A stretch of DNA of 64,000 bases from Clostridium intestinale DSM 6191 (lineage in GTDB: Bacteria > Bacillota > Clostridia > Clostridiales > Clostridiaceae). A program made the position numbers and the translations under genes. The stretch's first letter is position 1. Each line of letters begins with the position of its first letter. Below, piece by piece: positions 19,662 to 29,047 of the stretch. The notes under the pieces were generated by a model. The model ran no database searches and had not been told where the DNA came from. It saw nothing but the letters and a program-made list of their open reading frames with translations. The stretch covers positions 62,001 to 126,000 of the forward strand of contig NZ_FQXU01000008.1 of assembly GCF_900130055.1 (NCBI RefSeq), in the 5' to 3' direction.

Positions 19662-20576
19662 ATGAGGATTGGAATTGTTGGATTAGGAGATATAGCTAAA
19701 AAAGCATATCTACCAGTACTTAGTGAAAAAGAGGATATAGAATTAGTTCTTTGTACTAGAAACAAAGCTACTTTAGAAAATCTTTCAACTAAATATAGAA
19801 TAAATGAGTATGTACTGACCGTTGATGAACTTATAAATAAAAAGGTTCAAGCTGTTTTTGTTAGCACTGCTACGGAAGCTCATTTTGAAGTAGCTAAAAA
19901 GCTTATTGAAAATGGAATAAATGTGTATATAGATAAACCTATTTCATTAAACTTTAAAGAAACAGAAGAGATAGCTAAGTTAGCTGAGAAAAATAATGTT
20001 ATAGCTATGGTAGGCTTTAATAGAAGATTTTCCCCTATGTTTAGTAAGTTAAAGGAACATGGCAAAGCAGATATAATAATAATTCAAAAGAATAGATTTT
20101 GTCTTCCTGATGATACAAGAAGATTTATTGTGGAGGATTTTGTTCACGTTGTGGATACTTTAAGGTTTTTATTAGATAGAGAAGTTAAGGAACTAGAGGT
20201 TAGATATTTAAGGAAAGAAGGAATGCTTCACAATGTAGTAATTCAATTGATTGGTGAAGGATGTACAGCTATAGGAATAATGAATAGAAACAATGGAATT
20301 ACTGAAGAAATAGTAGAATACATGACTGCTGGGAATAAATATATAGTAGATAATTTTGTAGAGACTTGGCATTTACATGATAGGAATAAAAGCCTATCTA
20401 AGTTTGGTGATTGGGAACCAACGTTATATAAAAGAGGATTTTATCAAATAGCAGATCATTTTATAGATTGTGTGAAAAATAATAAGATCCCGAGTCCATC
20501 TATACAAGATTCGTTAATAACTCATGAGATATGTGAAAAGATTGTGATGAAAATAGAAGAGGAAAATAAGCATTAG
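19662..20576 (+). CDS. Gfo/Idh/MocA-family oxidoreductase
   Basis: The NAD(P)-binding Rossmann fold opens MRIGIVGLGDIAKKAYLPVL, followed by VFVSTATEAHFEVAKKLIENG and the family lysine in DKPISLN near residue 95. The C-terminal substrate domain (about 120-300) holds GFNRRFSPMF. The family oxidises or isomerises sugars, inositols and sugar nucleotides; the substrate here is unknown. It has 304 aa, slightly short for the family. It follows the glycosyltransferase by 13 bases, with AAGGAGAG before the ATG. Confidence 0.88.
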   Translation: MRIGIVGLGDIAKKAYLPVLSEKEDIELVLCTRNKATLENLSTKYRINEYVLTVDELINKKVQAVFVSTATEAHFEVAKKLIENGINVYIDKPISLNFKETEEIAKLAEKNNVIAMVGFNRRFSPMFSKLKEHGKADIIIIQKNRFCLPDDTRRFIVEDFVHVVDTLRFLLDREVKELEVRYLRKEGMLHNVVIQLIGEGCTAIGIMNRNNGITEEIVEYMTAGNKYIVDNFVETWHLHDRNKSLSKFGDWEPTLYKRGFYQIADHFIDCVKNNKIPSPSIQDSLITHEICEKIVMKIEEENKH

Positions 20577-20608
20577 AAATTTTTATCCACATCATTAATA
20601 AAACCTAT

Positions 20609-20637
20609 TTTACTTATAAAAAGGTAAAGAGTATACT
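20609..20637 (+). promoter_or_regulatory. SigA-type promoter for sirohaem reductase
   Basis: TTTACT (20609-20614), a 17-base spacer and TATACT (20632-20637) lie about 38 bases before the ATG. Confidence 0.6.
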
Positions 20638-20674
20638 TTGTTTGTATTGTAAACAGTATTAAGAGGTGGAGTAT

Positions 20675-22225
20675 ATGGATAAATTAAATAGTGAATTATT
20701 AGAAGAAATTAAGGATTTTAAAGAGGCAGGATATAAGTTTTTAAATGGAGAAATGAATAAAGCAGATTTTAAGAAGGCTTCAGGTGGTATGGGGGTTTAC
20801 GCCCATAGAAGTGGAAAGGAATTTATGATTAGGCTTAGAATTATGTCAGGTATAGCTTCTAAAGAGCAGCTTAAGTTAGTTTATGATTTTGCAAACAGAT
20901 ATGATTTAGAAGGGATTCACCTTACAACTAGGCAGGCTATACAATTACATGGACTTGATATAGATGGTATATGTGAAGTAATGGTTGAGGCTTTAGAAAA
21001 TGGAATTTATACAAGAGGAGCAGGGGGAAGTTTTCCAAGAAATGTAGCGATTTCTCCTTTATCTGGTGTAGATGTAGATGAAACTTTTGATGTAACTCCT
21101 TATGCTATGGCTGTTAATAGACATTTTATGAAGAAAATTACTAGCTATAAATTACCTAGAAAGCTTAAGGTTGCTTTTTCTAGCAGTGATAAAGATGCTT
21201 CACATGCAACAGTTACAGATCAAGGTTTTTTGGCAGTTAAAGTAGAGGGTAAGGAATATTTTAAAGTGTATATAGGTGGAGGATTAGGAAGAAATCCAAA
21301 GCTTGGAGTAGAACTTGGAGAACTAATAGAACCAAAAGATGTTTTATATCATGTTGAGGCTATAACTAATTTATTTATGGCTGAAGGAGATTATAAAAAT
21401 CATGGAAAAGCTCGTATCAGATATATTTTAGACAGAATGGGTAAAGATGATTTTATAAAATGTTATAAAAAACATTTAGAAGAAGTTAAGAAAGCTGAGA
21501 ACTTGCCTTTAGACTTGGAGATAAAAGATATAACAAAAGAAGGTAAGGAAATTACAATAAATAATAAAAGAATTATAGCTCAAAAACAAAAAGGCTTATA
21601 TAGCGTATACTTCCATCCAGTAGGAGGGCAACTAAAATTATCTGTGTTAAAAACTCTTATAGATGAAATAGAAAATATGGATGATGTTGAAATAAGACTT
21701 ACCATGGAGGAAGGTTTATATATAAGAAACCTAAATGGAGAAGAAGCTAAAAAAATAGTTAGCCTTACAGAGGGGTTAGGTGGAGAAACAAGATTAGAAC
21801 AATCGGTTGCTTGCATTGGTACACCTATCTGCCAAATGGGAGTTTTAAATGGACAAAAAACTCTAAACGAGATAATAGATATGTTTAGGGCTGAAGGTAT
21901 AAAGGAAGATTTACTTCCAAGAGTACATATTTCAGGATGCCCTAATTCTTGTGGAGTTCATGAAGTTGGGAATATAGGTTTTTGTGGAAAGATGAAAAGA
22001 GTTGGAGATGGACCTAAAAATGTTTTTGAACTTCATATTAAAGGTGATCTAGGTGAAGGAAAAACTAGAATAGGTGACTATTATGGGGACATACTTCAAG
22101 ATAAGGTGCCGGAATTTTTATTAGAATTAGCTAAGGCTGTTAAGCTTAATGGAAGAGAATTTGAAGCTTTTATTACAGAAAGTGAAGATGAGTTTAAGCA
22201 AGTGTTAAATAAGTTTTTAGTGTAG
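20675..22225 (+). CDS. Sirohaem nitrite/sulfite reductase, ferredoxin type
   Basis: The protein has the duplicated ferredoxin-like and sirohaem-binding domains of the nitrite/sulfite reductase family. The C-terminal half carries the four Cys ligands of the coupled [4Fe-4S]-sirohaem centre: CIGTPIC and CPNSC. It would reduce nitrite to ammonium or sulfite to sulfide in six-electron steps; motifs alone do not separate the two. The ATG at 20675 follows AAGAGGTGGAG. The extension to GTG 20666 puts the start in the ribosome binding site. It has 516 aa. It stands just upstream of the cobalamin operon but outside the riboswitch, and shares the sirohydrochlorin precursor with it. Confidence 0.9.
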   Translation: MDKLNSELLEEIKDFKEAGYKFLNGEMNKADFKKASGGMGVYAHRSGKEFMIRLRIMSGIASKEQLKLVYDFANRYDLEGIHLTTRQAIQLHGLDIDGICEVMVEALENGIYTRGAGGSFPRNVAISPLSGVDVDETFDVTPYAMAVNRHFMKKITSYKLPRKLKVAFSSSDKDASHATVTDQGFLAVKVEGKEYFKVYIGGGLGRNPKLGVELGELIEPKDVLYHVEAITNLFMAEGDYKNHGKARIRYILDRMGKDDFIKCYKKHLEEVKKAENLPLDLEIKDITKEGKEITINNKRIIAQKQKGLYSVYFHPVGGQLKLSVLKTLIDEIENMDDVEIRLTMEEGLYIRNLNGEEAKKIVSLTEGLGGETRLEQSVACIGTPICQMGVLNGQKTLNEIIDMFRAEGIKEDLLPRVHISGCPNSCGVHEVGNIGFCGKMKRVGDGPKNVFELHIKGDLGEGKTRIGDYYGDILQDKVPEFLLELAKAVKLNGREFEAFITESEDEFKQVLNKFLV

Positions 22226-22284
22226 GAAAGTATTTGTATAAGTTTGCTTTTTGAGATATAATTTCATTAACAGAATAACAAGAG

Positions 22285-22445
22285 AAGTTATGGTATTTAT
22301 TTCCTGGGAAATAAATTTAAAAGGGAAAGAGGTTAAAAGCCTCTACAGCCCCCGCTACTGTAAAGGGTGACGAATTCTAATGATCCACTGGTTTTACTGG
22401 GAAGGAAGAAGGAGGATGAACCCTAAGTCAGGAGACCTGCCTAAT
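22285..22445 (+). ncRNA. Cobalamin riboswitch
   Basis: The conserved core is clear: AAGGGAAAGAGG (22321 on), the ACAGCCCCCGCTACTGTAA block (22345-22363), CCACTGG with GGGAAGG, and the B12 box AAGTCAGGAGACCTGCC (22425-22441). The 5' edge is approximate. It precedes the whole cbi operon, with an intrinsic terminator 90 bases downstream, so binding of adenosylcobalamin should promote early termination. Confidence 0.95.
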
Positions 22446-22530
22446 TTTTTATAGCTAATCCTTCGGAGGGAAGGAAAGTGATATAAGAATAGGTGGAATT
22501 ATATTACCATTATATTTGTCTTGCACTTTT

Positions 22531-22560
22531 ACCTCTATCCAAATGGATAGAGGTTTTTTT
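22531..22560 (+). terminator. Riboswitch-controlled terminator before cbiK
   Basis: A perfect 10-bp stem (ACCTCTATCC, 22531-22540, with GGATAGAGGT, 22545-22554) is followed by seven T. It ends only two bases before the AGGAG of cbiK, the usual place for the expression platform of the cobalamin riboswitch. Confidence 0.88.
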
Positions 22561-22575
22561 ATAGGAGTTGAAGGA

Positions 22576-23406
22576 ATGAAAAAAGCAATATTGATCACAA
22601 GTTTTGGAACATCTCACTTAGATACCTTAGATAAAACCATAGTGGTTATCGAAAAAGAAGTAGAGGAAAAATATAAAAATGAATATGATGTTTTTAGGGC
22701 GTTTACCTCACATATGATAATAAAAAGTTTAAAAGATAAGTATGATATGAATGTAATGACACCAGAGGAAGCTTTAAAAAATCTTAAGTTATGTGGATAT
22801 GATGAAGTTGTTGTGCAACCTCTTCATATAATTCCAGGAGAAGAATATGACTATATAAAGAGAGTTGTAAATAGCTATAAAGAAAGCTTTAAGAGTTTGA
22901 TTATAGGACGACCTTTATTATACTTCCAATCAGAAGAGGTTAATTTAGATTACGATGATTTAATTGATGAGCTTAAAAAAGTTATGCCAAAGGGAGAAAA
23001 TGTTCTATTAGTAGGACATGGAACCAATCATCCAGCAAGCTCTTGTTATGGTTGTCTTCAAAATAGGTTTAGAGAACTAGATTATGATAATGCATTTGTA
23101 GGAACGGTTGAAGGTTACCCATCTATAGAAGGGGTAATTAAAACCTTGAAAAAATATAATGTTAAAGAAATAAATTTAACGCCATTCCTTTTAGTGGCAG
23201 GAGACCATGCTAAAAATGATATATTTTCTGAGGAAGAAGAATCTTGGTATCTAAGACTTAAAGAGGAAGATATAGAGGTTAAAAAGATATTTAAAGGTTT
23301 AGGAGAATATAAAGAAATTAGAAATATATATTTAAGACATCTAGAAGAAGCTATAAGTGGTAAATATGAAGGAATGGGTGAAAGTAAAAAGGGAATTATG
23401 AATTAA
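22576..23406 (+). CDS. cbiK: Sirohydrochlorin cobaltochelatase CbiK
   Basis: CbiK inserts Co2+ into sirohydrochlorin, the entry step of the anaerobic cobalamin route. Class II chelatase features are visible: the start KKAILITSFGTSHLDT, VGHGTNHPASSCYGCLQ with a metal-handling histidine, and LVAGDHAKNDI. The ATG at 22576 is chosen because AGGAG lies 8 bases before it. The ORF runs back through the riboswitch terminator, which cannot be coding. It has 276 aa. It is first in an 11-gene operon. Confidence 0.95.
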   Translation: MKKAILITSFGTSHLDTLDKTIVVIEKEVEEKYKNEYDVFRAFTSHMIIKSLKDKYDMNVMTPEEALKNLKLCGYDEVVVQPLHIIPGEEYDYIKRVVNSYKESFKSLIIGRPLLYFQSEEVNLDYDDLIDELKKVMPKGENVLLVGHGTNHPASSCYGCLQNRFRELDYDNAFVGTVEGYPSIEGVIKTLKKYNVKEINLTPFLLVAGDHAKNDIFSEEEESWYLRLKEEDIEVKKIFKGLGEYKEIRNIYLRHLEEAISGKYEGMGESKKGIMN

Positions 23407-23421
23407 AATAAGGAGGTCCTT

Positions 23422-24753
23422 ATGAAATCAATAATAATTGCATCTAACTGTTCAGGTGGAGGAAAAACCACATTTACTTTAGGTCTTATGAGATTACTTA
23501 AAGATAAAGGATATGATATTGCACCTTACAAAATTGGACCAGACTATATAGACCCAGCTTTTCATGAAAAGGTAACAGGAAATCCTTCTAGAAATCTTGA
23601 TTATTTTTTGCAAGGAGAAGATGGGCTTAAAGCAGTTTATTCAAGAGGTAGAGGCGAAATTGGAATAATAGAAGGTGTAATGGGGGTATATGATGGTATG
23701 GGATGCACCTCAGAAGCCTCTACAGCACATGTATCTCAGCTTTTAGATATACCTGTGATTTTAGTACTTACCCCAAGAGCTTCAAGTGTTACCTTTGTTT
23801 CTGAAGTTAGTGGAATATTAGAGTTTTCAGGAACAGATTTTGCAGGAATAATACTCAATAATATAACTGAAAGTCATTATTCATTATTAAAAACTATATT
23901 TGATAAAAAGATAGATGTACCTCTTTTAGGATATGTACCTAAAGATGAAAGAATATCATTAAAATCAAGGCATCTAGGATTAGTTCAAAGTTCAGAAGTA
24001 GATGATTTAGATGAAAAAATATCTACAATAGCAGAGCTTATAGAGGATAATGTTGATGTTGATAGATTACTTAACTGCTTAGTAGAAACAGAAAGATTTA
24101 ATGATAATTTTCACCTAAGGAAAAGGGGACTAAAAATAGGAATAGCTAGGGATAAGGCTTTTTCATTTTATTATAAGGAAAATATAGAGCTTTTAGAGGA
24201 AATAGGAGAGATTAAGTATTTTTCGCCTTTAGAGGATGAAAAGCTACCTGATAAACTTGACTTCATATATATAGGTGGAGGTTACCCAGAGGTTTTTAGA
24301 GAAGAGTTATCTAAAAATACAAGCTTCATACAAAGTCTTAAAGATAATCTTGAAGACGGTTTGCCTTGTTATGCAGAGTGTGGAGGCCTCATGTACCTTA
24401 TGGAAGAAATAGAAGGGGAGAAAATGGTTGGCGTATTTAAAGGAGAATCAGTTATGACTGATAAACTAAATAACTTTGGATACACCTTTATAGATGTTAA
24501 AGAAAATTCCTTAATAAGAAGATCATTAAAAGTAAGAGCACATGAGTTTCATAAATCAACTATAAATTCTGATGAAGAGAAGGTTTATACTTTAGAGAAA
24601 AGAGCTTATGATGGAAGCTTGAAAAGTTGGAAATGTGGATATATTAAGAAAAATACTTTAGGAGCATATGCTCATATTCATTTTTTCTCAAATATAGAGT
24701 TTCTTAAAGAAATAATTAACAGTTGTAAGGAGAAGAGCCGTGGAGTACATTAA
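23422..24753 (+). CDS. cbiA: Cobyrinate a,c-diamide synthase CbiA
   Basis: CbiA amidates the a and c carboxylates of cobyrinate using ATP and glutamine. The N-terminal dethiobiotin-synthetase-like domain has the P-loop SGGGKTT and GPDYIDPAFH. The C-terminal glutaminase domain has the nucleophile in CYAECGGLMYL and the YIGGGYPE motif. It has 443 aa, normal. AAGGAGG lies 7 bases before the ATG, and it overlaps cbiC by 14 bases. Confidence 0.96.
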   Translation: MKSIIIASNCSGGGKTTFTLGLMRLLKDKGYDIAPYKIGPDYIDPAFHEKVTGNPSRNLDYFLQGEDGLKAVYSRGRGEIGIIEGVMGVYDGMGCTSEASTAHVSQLLDIPVILVLTPRASSVTFVSEVSGILEFSGTDFAGIILNNITESHYSLLKTIFDKKIDVPLLGYVPKDERISLKSRHLGLVQSSEVDDLDEKISTIAELIEDNVDVDRLLNCLVETERFNDNFHLRKRGLKIGIARDKAFSFYYKENIELLEEIGEIKYFSPLEDEKLPDKLDFIYIGGGYPEVFREELSKNTSFIQSLKDNLEDGLPCYAECGGLMYLMEEIEGEKMVGVFKGESVMTDKLNNFGYTFIDVKENSLIRRSLKVRAHEFHKSTINSDEEKVYTLEKRAYDGSLKSWKCGYIKKNTLGAYAHIHFFSNIEFLKEIINSCKEKSRGVH

Positions 24754-25366
24754 GAATCCAATGGAAATAGAGCAAAGAAGTTTTGAAATAATAGGGAGTG
24801 AGATGGGAGCTCATAACTTTACTGAGGAAGAACTTTCTATAGTAAAAAGAGTTATCCATACATCAGCAGATTTTGAATATAAAGATTTAGTTTATATAAG
24901 AGACGGTGCCATAGAGGAAGCTAAAAAGCTTCTTAAAAGTGGAGTAAAGATATACACAGATACAAACATGATTGCAGCTGGTATAAATAAAAAAGCTCTA
25001 AAACAGTTAGGGTGTGAAGTCATAACTTATGTATCTCTTGAAGAAGTAGCTAAAAAAGCTAAGGAAGAAAAAATAACTCGTTCAATGGCAGCTGTAGCTA
25101 AGGCATCAGAGGAAGGTGTAGAGTTTTTTGTATTTGGAAATGCACCTACAGCATTGTTTAATCTAAAGAGCTTATATGAAGTGGGAAAAGCTAATCCTAA
25201 GTTTATAATTGGAGCGCCTGTAGGATTTGTAGGGGCTAGGGAGTCTAAAGAAGAAATAGAACAACTTGATATTCCTATGATAACTATAAGGGGGAGAAAA
25301 GGTGGAAGTAATATAGCTGCAGCTATAGTAAATGCTCTTATGTATATGCTGGTGGAGAGAGAATAA
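24740..25366 (+). CDS. cbiC: Cobalt-precorrin-8 methylmutase CbiC
   Basis: CbiC moves the methyl group from C11 to C12 of the corrin ring, giving cobyrinate. Family motifs include [11 protein letters not shown] with the catalytic histidine, [10 protein letters not shown] and FGNAPTALF. It has 208 aa. The start is GTG at 24740 with AAGGAG 7 bases ahead, inside the end of cbiA. It overlaps the cbiD start by one base, showing tight coupling. Confidence 0.96.
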   Translation: MEYIKNPMEIEQRSFEIIGSEMGAHNFTEEELSIVKRVIHTSADFEYKDLVYIRDGAIEEAKKLLKSGVKIYTDTNMIAAGINKKALKQLGCEVITYVSLEEVAKKAKEEKITRSMAAVAKASEEGVEFFVFGNAPTALFNLKSLYEVGKANPKFIIGAPVGFVGARESKEEIEQLDIPMITIRGRKGGSNIAAAIVNALMYMLVERE

Positions 25367-26457
25367 TGTTAGACATGTATGTTAATGCTGGAGGGAAAAA
25401 GCTAAGATGTGGTTATACCACAGGTTCTTGTGCAACTGGAGCTGCGAAGGCTGCTACCTTAATGCTTTATAAAGATCTTAATTTAGAGTTTATAGATATT
25501 GATACTCCAGCAGGAATACCACTTAAGCTTCCTATAAAAACTATAGAAAGAGGAGAAAACTTTGTTTCTTGTTGTGTAGTAAAGGATGGGGGAGATGACC
25601 CAGATGTAACCCACGGAATAGAAATATGGGCAACTGCTAAGAAATCAAAAGACAGATATTCTCTAAAAGGTGGAAAAGGTGTAGGGGTAGTTTGTGGAGA
25701 AGGTCTTTATATAAAAAAGGGAGAGGCCGCAATAAACCCAGTTCCAAGACTTATGATAGAAAAAGAAGTAACTAAAGTTCTTCCAGAAGATAAAGGAGTC
25801 GCGATAACTATTTTTGTTCCTGAAGGAGAAGAAGTAGCGAAAAGAACCTTTAATCCTAGGCTTAATATATTAGGTGGAATAAGTATACTTGGAACTTCAG
25901 GAATAGTTTATCCTATGTCAGAGGAAGCCTTAAAAGAAACTATTGAAATAGAAATGAAAGCTAAAGCTGCCTATTATGATGAGTTAATATTTATATTTGG
26001 AAATATGGGAGAGAAGTTTGGAGAGACATTAGGTTATGATAAAAATAAGATGGTAACTATATCTAATTATGTTGGATTTGCTTTAGAAGCAGCGAGATAC
26101 TATTCTGTTAAGAAAGTTACTATAATAGGACATATAGGGAAACTTGGAAAAGTAGCAGCTGGTGCCTTTAATACACATTCAAAAGTTTGTGATATGAGAC
26201 TTGAAGTTATAGCATTAGAACTAGCTTTAATAGGAGCTCCACTAGAATTAGTGACAGCTGTTTATAATGAAAAAACTACAGAAGGTGCTGTTAGGATAAT
26301 TCCAGATGAATATAAGTCTATATATAAAACTATAGCTCTAAAAGCAAAAGCAAAAATGGAGCAGTATGTGATGAATGAGTTAACCTCAGAGGTTGTTTTA
26401 TACTGGGGAGGAAAAGAAGCTAAACTTCTATTTAATAGTGAGGAGGAAAGAACTTGA
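25366..26457 (+). CDS. cbiD: Cobalt-precorrin-5B (C1)-methyltransferase CbiD
   Basis: CbiD methylates C1 of cobalt-precorrin-5B with S-adenosylmethionine and is specific to the anaerobic pathway. The start [18 protein letters not shown] is diagnostic, with DDPDVTHG and [12 protein letters not shown] further in. It has 363 aa. The ATG overlaps the cbiC stop, and GGAGAGAG precedes it; an in-frame ATG at 25375 is possible but less well spaced. Confidence 0.96.
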   Translation: MLDMYVNAGGKKLRCGYTTGSCATGAAKAATLMLYKDLNLEFIDIDTPAGIPLKLPIKTIERGENFVSCCVVKDGGDDPDVTHGIEIWATAKKSKDRYSLKGGKGVGVVCGEGLYIKKGEAAINPVPRLMIEKEVTKVLPEDKGVAITIFVPEGEEVAKRTFNPRLNILGGISILGTSGIVYPMSEEALKETIEIEMKAKAAYYDELIFIFGNMGEKFGETLGYDKNKMVTISNYVGFALEAARYYSVKKVTIIGHIGKLGKVAAGAFNTHSKVCDMRLEVIALELALIGAPLELVTAVYNEKTTEGAVRIIPDEYKSIYKTIALKAKAKMEQYVMNELTSEVVLYWGGKEAKLLFNSEEERT

Positions 26458-27056
26458 TTACTTTAGTTGGACTCGGGCCAGGAAGTAAAGAATACATGTT
26501 ACTTAAAGCTATTGAGACCTTAAATAATAGCTCAATAATTATAGGATTTTCTAGAGCAGTGGAAAGTTTGGATTTTATATCTGCATCTAAGGTAGCGGTG
26601 AATAATTTAAAAGGTATAATAGAGTTTATAGAAAATAATCCTTCTGAAAATATAAGTATAGTAGCTTCTGGAGATCCGTGTTTTTATGGAGTACTTAATT
26701 ATCTTAAAAGAAATATTAATGAAGAAATTACTGTAATTCCTGGAATAAGTTCTTTTCAGTATCTTATGAGTAAACTAGGGAAGCCTTGGCAAGAAGCAAA
26801 ATTATCTTCTCTCCATGGACGAGAGGGAGATTTTATAAAAGAAGTTAGAGAGGTCAACTTATCTATATGGCTGACGGATAAGATAAATAACCCAACCAAG
26901 CTTGCAAAACAACTACATGATGAAAATATAGAATGTACCATTTATGTAGGAGAAAATCTTTCTTATGAGGATGAGAAAATTACTATAGGAAGTCCAAAAG
27001 AAGTAGCGTTAAAAGAGTTTAGTGAATTAAACATAATGGTGGTGGAGAGAACGTGA
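26454..27056 (+). CDS. cbiE: Cobalt-precorrin-7 (C5)-methyltransferase CbiE
   Basis: CbiE is a tetrapyrrole methylase that adds a methyl group at C5. It starts with the SAM-site motif VGLGPGS, followed by [11 protein letters not shown] and [11 protein letters not shown]. It has 200 aa. The start is TTG at 26454, with AGGAGG 8 bases upstream, overlapping the cbiD stop. In many species CbiE and CbiT are fused; here they are separate genes that overlap by four bases. Confidence 0.94.
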   Translation: MITLVGLGPGSKEYMLLKAIETLNNSSIIIGFSRAVESLDFISASKVAVNNLKGIIEFIENNPSENISIVASGDPCFYGVLNYLKRNINEEITVIPGISSFQYLMSKLGKPWQEAKLSSLHGREGDFIKEVREVNLSIWLTDKINNPTKLAKQLHDENIECTIYVGENLSYEDEKITIGSPKEVALKEFSELNIMVVERT

Positions 27057-27625
27057 AATTTATAAAAGATGAAGAGTTCATAAGAGGAAAGGTTCCTATG
27101 ACTAAAGAAGAAGTAAGAATTCTTTCCATAGCTAAATTAGAGTTAGAAAAAGATGATAAGATGTTAGATGTTGGAGCTGGAACAGGCTCAATATCTATTC
27201 AAATGAGTAAATTCTGTAAAGAAGTAACTGCTATTGAAAGAGATGAGGAAGCGTACGAATTAATTCTTCAAAATAAAGCTAAGTTTAGTTGTATCAACTT
27301 AGATATAATTAAAGGAGAAGCTTTAGAAGAATTGCAAAAGCTTTCTGGTGAAAGTTTTGATGGGATATTTATAGGTGGAACAGGTGGCAATTTAGAGAAA
27401 ATAATTGAAGAAGGTCATAGAATATTAAAGCAAGATGGAAGAGTAGTTTTAAATTTTATTACTTTGGATAACTGCTATAAAGCTTGCGAAACCCTAAGAA
27501 AACTTAATTATAAAGTTGACATAACAGAGGTTCATATAAGTAAAAATAGAAATAATAGTTACATGATGATGAGCAATAATGGAATATATATTGTGAGTGG
27601 AAGAAAGGAAAAAATACATGAGTAA
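27053..27625 (+). CDS. cbiT: Cobalt-precorrin-6B C15-methyltransferase/decarboxylase CbiT
   Basis: CbiT methylates C15 and removes the acetate carboxylate at C12. The Rossmann SAM site LDVGAGTGSISIQM follows the N-terminal RGKVPMTKEEVR, a signature of CbiT. It has 190 aa. The GTG start overlaps the cbiE stop, and GGAGAG lies before it. It overlaps cbiL by 8 bases. Confidence 0.94.
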   Translation: MKFIKDEEFIRGKVPMTKEEVRILSIAKLELEKDDKMLDVGAGTGSISIQMSKFCKEVTAIERDEEAYELILQNKAKFSCINLDIIKGEALEELQKLSGESFDGIFIGGTGGNLEKIIEEGHRILKQDGRVVLNFITLDNCYKACETLRKLNYKVDITEVHISKNRNNSYMMMSNNGIYIVSGRKEKIHE

Positions 27626-28280
27626 ACTATATGGAATAGGGGTAGGACCTGGAGATTCAGAACTATTAACTTTAAAAGCAGTAAGAGCTATAGGAGAATC
27701 ACAAGTAATAGTAGCACCATCTTCAGAAGAAGAGGGAGATAGCATAGCCTACGAAACTACAAAGGAATTTATAAAAGAAGGAACTGAAGTTATAATAGCT
27801 CATTTTCCAATGGGTAAAAAAAATACTGATGGAAAGGTACTAGAAGCTTATGAAATTATAAAAAATAGGCTTCAAGAAGGGAAAATAGTAAGTTTTTTAA
27901 CTATAGGTGACCCTTTAGTATATTCCACTTATGTTCATTTATTAAGATATATACAAGAAAGCGGATTTAAGGTTGAAACTGTACCGGGAATAACTTCTTT
28001 CTGCGCATCTGCTGCACTAACTGGAAGGCCAGTAGTTATGGGAAATGAACCTCTTTTAGTACTTCCAGCAAGAAGAATTAATGATATAAAAGATGAAAAG
28101 TATGTTGTAATAATGAAGGTTTATAAAAGAGAAAAAGAAGTATTAGATGTACTTGAAGAAAAGGGATTTAACTATGTTATGGTTAGAAAAGCAGGGAGAG
28201 AAGGTCAAGTAATTACATCTAGCAGAGAAGAAATATTATCAGAATGTGAGTATATGTCTTTAATAATAGCTAATAGATAG
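27618..28280 (+). CDS. cbiL: Cobalt-factor II C20-methyltransferase CbiL
   Basis: CbiL methylates C20 of cobalt-factor II, the first methylation after chelation. The SAM-site motif GIGVGPGDSELLTLKAVR at the start, TIGDPLVYSTY and VPGITSFCA are typical. The ATG at 27618 is used because AAAGGA lies 8 bases before it; the longer frame from 27597 has no site. It has 220 aa. Confidence 0.94.
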   Translation: MSKLYGIGVGPGDSELLTLKAVRAIGESQVIVAPSSEEEGDSIAYETTKEFIKEGTEVIIAHFPMGKKNTDGKVLEAYEIIKNRLQEGKIVSFLTIGDPLVYSTYVHLLRYIQESGFKVETVPGITSFCASAALTGRPVVMGNEPLLVLPARRINDIKDEKYVVIMKVYKREKEVLDVLEEKGFNYVMVRKAGREGQVITSSREEILSECEYMSLIIANR

Positions 28281-28291
28281 GAGGAAGTAGC

Positions 28292-29047
28292 ATGGTTTAC
28301 TTTGTAGGGGCAGGCCCTGGGGATGTAGATTTAATAACAGTAAAGGGAAGAGAACTTATAAAAACTTGTGATGTGATTATTTATGCAGGTTCTTTAGTTA
28401 GTCCTAAGCACTTGGACTTCTGCAAAGAAGGTTGTAAGATATATGATTCTGCTAGCATGACCTTAGAAGAGGTTATAGAAGTGATGAAAGAAAATTCTCA
28501 AGGAGATTCTATAATAGTAAGACTTCATACAGGTGATCCTTCTATTTATGGGGCTATAAAAGAACAGATGGATGAACTTGAAAAGTTGAATATAGAATAT
28601 ACAGTTGTTCCGGGAGTGAGCTCATTTACAGCAGCGGCTTCTAGTATTAAAAGAGAGTTTACTCTTCCATCAGTAAGTCAAACTGTTATATTAACAAGAG
28701 TAGAAGGTAGAACGCCAGTACCAGAAAATGAATCTTTAGAAAGCTTAGCTTCACATAAGGCATCTATGGCATTGTTTCTTTCGGTAGGAATGATTGATAA
28801 AGTTGTCGAAAAACTTAAAAAAGGTTATGGAAGAGAAGATGTTCCTGTAGCTGTTATAGAGAGAGCTACTTGGGAAGATGAGAGAATAATTATAGGCACA
28901 CTAGAGGATATAGCAGTAAAAGTAAAAGAAGCTGGAATTAAGAAGTTTGCTCAAATATTAGTTGGAGATTTTATAGACAGTGAGTATGAAAAATCTCTAC
29001 TATATGATAAGACATTTACTCACGAATTTAGAAAGGGAGTAAAATAG
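28292..29047 (+). CDS. cbiF: Cobalt-precorrin-4 C11-methyltransferase CbiF
   Basis: CbiF methylates C11. The family start VYFVGAGPGDVDLITVKG, YAGSLVSP, LHTGDPSIYGA and VPGVSSFTAAA are clear. It has 251 aa. AGGAGG lies 8 bases before the ATG. It abuts cbiG directly, the usual order, as CbiG acts on the product next. Confidence 0.96.
   Translation: MVYFVGAGPGDVDLITVKGRELIKTCDVIIYAGSLVSPKHLDFCKEGCKIYDSASMTLEEVIEVMKENSQGDSIIVRLHTGDPSIYGAIKEQMDELEKLNIEYTVVPGVSSFTAAASSIKREFTLPSVSQTVILTRVEGRTPVPENESLESLASHKASMALFLSVGMIDKVVEKLKKGYGREDVPVAVIERATWEDERIIIGTLEDIAVKVKEAGIKKFAQILVGDFIDSEYEKSLLYDKTFTHEFRKGVK

Noticed and set aside
22516-22575. A longer cbiK reading from 22516
   Set aside because: It would run through the riboswitch terminator, and a proper ribosome site sits before ATG 22576.
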